A stretch of DNA of 64,000 nucleotides from CAVVYW01 sp963752605 (GTDB lineage: Bacteria > Actinomycetota > Thermoleophilia > Solirubrobacterales > 70-9): NCBI GenBank assembly GCA_963752605.1, contig CAVVYW010000005.1, positions 1,550,001-1,614,000 of the forward strand. The letters run 5' to 3'. The position numbers and the translations under genes were made by a program. Shown here in pieces: positions 60,231 to 64,000 of the stretch. Every line of letters begins with the position of its first letter. Position 1 is the stretch's first letter. The notes under the pieces were generated by a model. The model ran no database searches and was not told the DNA's origin. It saw only the letters and a list, made by a program, of their open reading frames with translations.

Positions 60231-62234
60231 ATGAGCGCGACGACCTACGGCTGGCTGGTCCTCGCCTTCCCGCTCGCGGGCTTCGCGGTCAACTCGCTGG
60301 GCTACAAGAAGCTCCCCGGCCGCTCGCCCGGCTGGATCGGCACGGCCTCGATCGGCCTCTCCTTCCTCGCGTCGCTCGGGATGCTGTTCATGCTCCTCGA
60401 CCACCCCGTCGAGGAGCGCCAGCTCACCTCGTCGCTCTACGATTACGCGAGCGCGGCCGGCCTGGATATTCAGCTGAACGTCCTGGTCGACCCCCTCTCG
60501 GTCTACATGTGTCTGGTGGTCAGCGGCATCTCGACGCTGATCCACCTCTACTCGGTCTCCTACATGTCCTCGGACCGCGGCTACGCGCGGTTCTTCAGCT
60601 ACCTCAACTTCTTCGTCTTCTCGATGCTGCTGCTCGTCCTGGCGGGCAACCTGGTCCTGCTGATCGTCGGCTGGGCCTTCGTCGGCTTCGCCTCCTACGC
60701 GCTGATCAGCTTCTGGTACCGGCGCGGGACAGCGACAGCGGCCGGCATGAAGGCCTTCGTCATCAACGTGGTCGGCGACATCGGGCTGGTGTTCGCGGCG
60801 CTGTACATCTTCCGCGAGCTCGGCACCTTCGACCTGCTCACGATCTTCGAGCGGGCGCCCGAGGAATTCACGACCAACGAGGGCGTGGTCGTCGCGATTG
60901 GGATATTCCTGCTGGTCGGCGCCTTCGCCAAGTCCGCCCAGGTCCCGCTCCACACCTGGCTCCCCGACGCGATGGAGGGCCCGACCCCCGTCTCGGCGCT
61001 GATCCACGCCGCCACGATGGTCACCGCGGGCGTCTACCTGATCGCCCGCTTCCACCCGGTATTCGAAATCGCCCTGACCGCCGCCGACATCGCGGCGCTG
61101 ATCGGCCTGGCCACGCTGCTCATCGCGGCGACGATCGCGCTCGTCGTCACCGACCTGAAGCGGATCATCGCCTACTCGACCATGAGCCAGATCGGCTACA
61201 TGGTCGTCGGGGTCTCGATCGGCGCCTACAGCGCGGGGATGTTCCACCTGATGACCCACGCCTTCTTCAAGGCGCTTCTGTTCATGGCGGCCGGCTCGGT
61301 GATCGCCGCGATGGCGAACCGCCAGAACATCGACCTGATGGGCGGCTTCCGGCGGGCCCTCCCCTTCACCTCGGCGATGCTGCTGATCGGCTGCCTGGCG
61401 CTCGCCGCCTTCCCGGGCACATCCGGCTTCTTCTCGAAGGACGAGATCCTCGCCTTCGCCGAGTACCGGGGCGGCTTCTATGAGATCTTCGTGATCGGCG
61501 GCTACCTCGGCGCCCTGCTCACCGCCTTCTACTCGTTCCGGATCGGGTTCCGAGTCGTCTTCCGCGCGCCGGTGCCGGAGGCGCAGTCGCTCGAGCGAGG
61601 CGAGATCGTTCACGCCGAGCCGGAGAACCCCGCCACCGGCGAGCAGGAGGACACCGACGTGGGCTTCCCCGGCCCGGAGCACCACATCGCCGAGCGGGCG
61701 CTGCCCATGCGGATCGCGATGTCCGTACTCGGGCTCGGCGCGCTCTTCGCGGGCCTGGTCCAGATCCCGGGAGTGGACGACGTCATCCACAAGTTCCTGC
61801 ACGGCTCCTTCGAGGACTCCACGCTCTACGAGCAGGGGCCGTCCACCGGCGCCGAGTACGAGGGCCTCGCGATCGGCGGCCTGATCTCCCTGCTCGGGAT
61901 CGGCCTCGCCTACTTCGCCTATCTCTCGCGACCGGGATGGACCGCCCGGCTCCAGTCCCGGCTCCCGGCTCTGCACACCTTCCTCGAGCGCAAGTGGTAC
62001 TTCGACGAGCTCATCGACGTCCTGTTCGTCCGTCCCGCGCTGGCCATCGGGAGGTGGGCCAACTCGACCTTCGAGCGCTACGTCGTCCAGGGGCTGGTCG
62101 GAGGGACAACCGGCCTCGTCCGCGGCGCCAGCGCCGTGGTTCGCGGCGCCCAGTCCGGCTACCTGCGCTCCTACGCCCTGCTCTTGGTCACCGGCTTCAC
62201 CGCCCTCGGCCTCTACTTCCTGGTGCAGGCATGA
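60231..62234 (+). CDS. nuoL: NADH-quinone oxidoreductase subunit L
   Basis: 667 aa. Proton-pumping antiporter-like subunit with about 16 helices: VGWAFVGFASYALISFWYRR, KSAQVPLHTWLPDAMEGPTPVSALIHAATMVTAGVYLI and the lysine in DLKRIIAYSTMSQIGYMVVG. A hydrophilic loop of about 50 residues (VPEAQSLERGEIVHAEPENP...) and a C-terminal lateral helix region follow. Overlaps nuoM by 4 bp. Confidence 0.97.
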   Translation: MSATTYGWLVLAFPLAGFAVNSLGYKKLPGRSPGWIGTASIGLSFLASLGMLFMLLDHPVEERQLTSSLYDYASAAGLDIQLNVLVDPLSVYMCLVVSGISTLIHLYSVSYMSSDRGYARFFSYLNFFVFSMLLLVLAGNLVLLIVGWAFVGFASYALISFWYRRGTATAAGMKAFVINVVGDIGLVFAALYIFRELGTFDLLTIFERAPEEFTTNEGVVVAIGIFLLVGAFAKSAQVPLHTWLPDAMEGPTPVSALIHAATMVTAGVYLIARFHPVFEIALTAADIAALIGLATLLIAATIALVVTDLKRIIAYSTMSQIGYMVVGVSIGAYSAGMFHLMTHAFFKALLFMAAGSVIAAMANRQNIDLMGGFRRALPFTSAMLLIGCLALAAFPGTSGFFSKDEILAFAEYRGGFYEIFVIGGYLGALLTAFYSFRIGFRVVFRAPVPEAQSLERGEIVHAEPENPATGEQEDTDVGFPGPEHHIAERALPMRIAMSVLGLGALFAGLVQIPGVDDVIHKFLHGSFEDSTLYEQGPSTGAEYEGLAIGGLISLLGIGLAYFAYLSRPGWTARLQSRLPALHTFLERKWYFDELIDVLFVRPALAIGRWANSTFERYVVQGLVGGTTGLVRGASAVVRGAQSGYLRSYALLLVTGFTALGLYFLVQA

Positions 62235-63733
62235 TCCAGGTCCTGCTCTGGCTCCCCCTCGCCGCCGGGCTCGCCGCCTGTCTCGCGCCGCGTCGCATGG
62301 TGGGCTGGGTGCCGGTGGCCGGCGCGCTGGGGACCCTCGCCCTCGCGGTGCTGGTCGTCTGGGAGTTCGACCCCTCCGGCGGCCTCCAGCACACCGTCGA
62401 CGAGAGCTGGATTCCCGACCTCGGGGTCCGCTACCAGCTCGGGGTGGACGGGATCAGCCTCTTCCTCATCCTCCTGACCGCTGTGCTGTGGCTCGCCGCG
62501 GCGGCCTGGTCCGCGATCCGCGAGCCCGACCGTCCCCGGACCTGGTTCCTGATGCTGGGCCTCGCCGAGACGGCGACCCTCGGGGCGTTCCTCGCGCAGG
62601 ACCTGATCCTCTTCGTCCTCTTCTTCGACCTGATGCTGATCCCGTTCTACTTCCTGTTCGGGTCGTGGGGGACGGCGAGCGAGGGCGCCGGGCCCGGCGG
62701 CGAGGGCACCGTCACCCCGCAGGCGGCGACTATCAAGATGATCGTCTACACGCTGGTGGGGTCCCTGCTGATGCTGGCCGGGGCGATCGCGACCGGAGTG
62801 ATCGCCGGGGACGGGACACCGGTCTTCTCGATGCAGGAGCTTGCGGCAAACCCGCTCGGCCAGGGCAGCCAGGACTGGATCTTCTGGTTCTTCGCCGCGG
62901 CCTTCCTGGTGAAGATGCCGGCCTTCCCGCTTCACGGCTGGATGCCGGACGCCTACCGGGTGGCGCCGCTGCCGGCGCTGGCGGTCTTCTCCGCCGTCCT
63001 CTCCAAGGTGGGCGCCTACGGGTTCCTGCGGGTGGTGCTCCCGATCTACCCGGACGCGACGACCCGCTTCCAGGAGGTGATCCTGGCGATCGCGCTCGCC
63101 TCGATCCTCTACGGCTCGGTGATGGCCTTCACCCAGACCAATGCGCGATTGGTCGCCGGCTACTCCTCCGTCGCACAGCTCGGCTTCATCACGCTCGGCA
63201 TCTTCAGCCTGCGGCCCGACGGGGCCGACGGCGCGGTGCTCCAGATGGTCAACCACGGCCTGGTGGTCGCCCCGCTGCTGCTGATCGTGATCGTGCTCGC
63301 TGCGATGGCCCGCACCGACGACATCACCAAGATGGGCGGGATCGCCACCCGGGCGCCCGTCCTGGCGGCCCTCTTCCTGGTGATCACGCTGGCCCTGCTG
63401 GCGATGCCCGGCTCGGCCAACTTCGTCGGCGAGTTCTACATCCTGAACGGCGTCTTCCAGGAGAAGATCATGTTCGCGATGGTCGCGATGCTCGGCATCG
63501 CGCTGGCGGCCTACTACGCCCTGCGCCTCTACCAGGGCGCGATGCACAACCGCAAGCCGGAGGGGATCGAGTCGCATGAGATCCCCTGGCGCGAGGGCGC
63601 GATCATCGGCGGCCTCGTCGCTTGCATCGTCGCGCTGGCGCTCTATCCCGGCCTGATCCTCAGCCGGGGCGAGGACTCGGTCGACACCCAGCTGACCGGC
63701 GTCACGGCTCGGGACGAGGTGGCACAGCGATGA
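62231..63733 (+). CDS. nuoM: NADH-quinone oxidoreductase subunit M
   Basis: 500 aa from ATG 62231. Antiporter-like membrane subunit: DLILFVLFFDLMLIPFYFLFG (Glu replaced by Asp at the loop), KMPAFPLHGWMPDAYRVAPLPALAVFSAVLSKVGAYGFLR and YSSVAQLGFITLG. Overlaps nuoL and nuoN by 4 bp. Confidence 0.96.
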   Translation: MIQVLLWLPLAAGLAACLAPRRMVGWVPVAGALGTLALAVLVVWEFDPSGGLQHTVDESWIPDLGVRYQLGVDGISLFLILLTAVLWLAAAAWSAIREPDRPRTWFLMLGLAETATLGAFLAQDLILFVLFFDLMLIPFYFLFGSWGTASEGAGPGGEGTVTPQAATIKMIVYTLVGSLLMLAGAIATGVIAGDGTPVFSMQELAANPLGQGSQDWIFWFFAAAFLVKMPAFPLHGWMPDAYRVAPLPALAVFSAVLSKVGAYGFLRVVLPIYPDATTRFQEVILAIALASILYGSVMAFTQTNARLVAGYSSVAQLGFITLGIFSLRPDGADGAVLQMVNHGLVVAPLLLIVIVLAAMARTDDITKMGGIATRAPVLAALFLVITLALLAMPGSANFVGEFYILNGVFQEKIMFAMVAMLGIALAAYYALRLYQGAMHNRKPEGIESHEIPWREGAIIGGLVACIVALALYPGLILSRGEDSVDTQLTGVTARDEVAQR

Positions 63734-64000
63734 CCTTCAACGCCCCCCACATCGACTACGCGGGGCTCTCGCCCGTGATCGCCCTGACCGCGGGGCTGTG
63801 CGTCGTGCTGATGGCCGGGCTGATCCCGCGCTTCGGGCGCTTCGTGATGGCCTACCTGACGATCGCGGTGCTGGCGGCGACGGCCGGACTCGCCATCTGG
63901 CAGTGGAGCGAGCAGGCCGATCTGGTCGCCGGGGCCCTCCGGCTCGACGCCTTCGCACTCTCGGCGGTGCTGATCTCCCTGCTCGCCGCCGCGGTCGCCG
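63730..64000 (+). CDS. nuoN: NADH-quinone oxidoreductase subunit N (partial, runs off the right edge)
   Basis: The first 90 codons only. The start, MTFNAPHIDYAGLSPVIALTAG, then two hydrophobic stretches (LCVVLMAGLIP, MAYLTIAVLAATAGLAIW), match NuoN, and it overlaps nuoM by 4 bp in the standard gene order. Confidence 0.9.
   Translation, partial: MTFNAPHIDYAGLSPVIALTAGLCVVLMAGLIPRFGRFVMAYLTIAVLAATAGLAIWQWSEQADLVAGALRLDAFALSAVLISLLAAAVA

Noticed and set aside
59622..61976. 784-codon minus-strand frame opposite nuoJ-nuoL
   Set aside because: Rich in Asp/Glu/Arg as expected of antisense to membrane proteins; nuo genes are unambiguous.

Overview
The window is high-GC, densely coded chromosomal DNA from a Gram-positive-type actinobacterium. 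The best fit is Thermoleophilia, order Solirubrobacterales (Solirubrobacter/Conexibacter-like). This is inferred from gene content and style: many GTG starts, lipoproteins, an F420/deazaflavin-type oxidoreductase, a WS/DGAT acyltransferase, a 14-gene nuo operon, and secreted NHL or beta-helix proteins with a lysine-rich two-cysteine C-terminus. I ran no database search, so the taxon is an inference. There is no replication origin, rRNA, CRISPR array, transposase or intact integrase.

Layout. (1) 1-10 kb: mostly minus-strand secreted or surface proteins (an NHL plus Ig-repeat protein with a nearly perfect 330-bp tandem repeat, a CARDB/PKD/glycine-rich protein and a beta-helix protein), mixed with a HAD phosphatase and pgi. 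Three of the secreted-protein genes have the same 11-bp-period direct repeat just upstream. (2) 6.1-18.4 kb: a carbon-metabolism cluster holding pgi, tal, tkt, rpiA, pgl, gnd and zwf, that is, the oxidative branch and much of the non-oxidative branch of the pentose phosphate pathway, interrupted by a secreted serine protease and a broken SnoaL-like gene. (3) 18.4-32 kb: cyclophilin, secreted glycosidase-like protein, lipoproteins, NAD-formate dehydrogenase divergent from a cytochrome P450 across a palindrome-rich spacer, a 5'-3' exonuclease, a GerMN/L,D-transpeptidase, a CocE/S15 hydrolase and another beta-helix protein. (4) 32.2-35.2 kb: an accretion-like locus. One 46-bp perfect copy and one diverged copy of the 3' part of tRNA-Arg lie downstream of the intact tRNA-Arg and delimit segments carrying SnoaL-like genes and an M28 peptidase. 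(5) 35-48.5 kb: alpha-hydroxy-acid oxidase, WS/DGAT, a second L,D-transpeptidase, two tRNA-Ser genes, an amino-acid deaminase/aldolase and sugar-lactone oxidase pair around a PAS-GGDEF-EAL protein, msrB, an orphan NarL-type regulator, serS and a c-type cytochrome. (6) 50-64 kb: nuoA to nuoN, all on the plus strand with mostly 1-8 nt overlaps, interrupted by one SnoaL-like gene between nuoI and nuoJ; nuoN runs off the right edge.

How it fits together. The pentose phosphate enzymes supply reducing power and pentoses, formate dehydrogenase supplies NADH, and complex I feeds NADH electrons to quinone. The secreted proteins form a second theme: at least five exported proteins end in a basic tail with two cysteines 10-13 residues apart, a possible shared surface-retention signal.

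Quality note. tkt, the CARDB/PKD/glycine-rich gene and one SnoaL-like gene each need a single-base correction to be read through, and serS has ACG where its start codon should be. Several single-base anomalies in otherwise healthy genes suggest consensus errors in the assembly, so each should be checked against reads before it is treated as biology.
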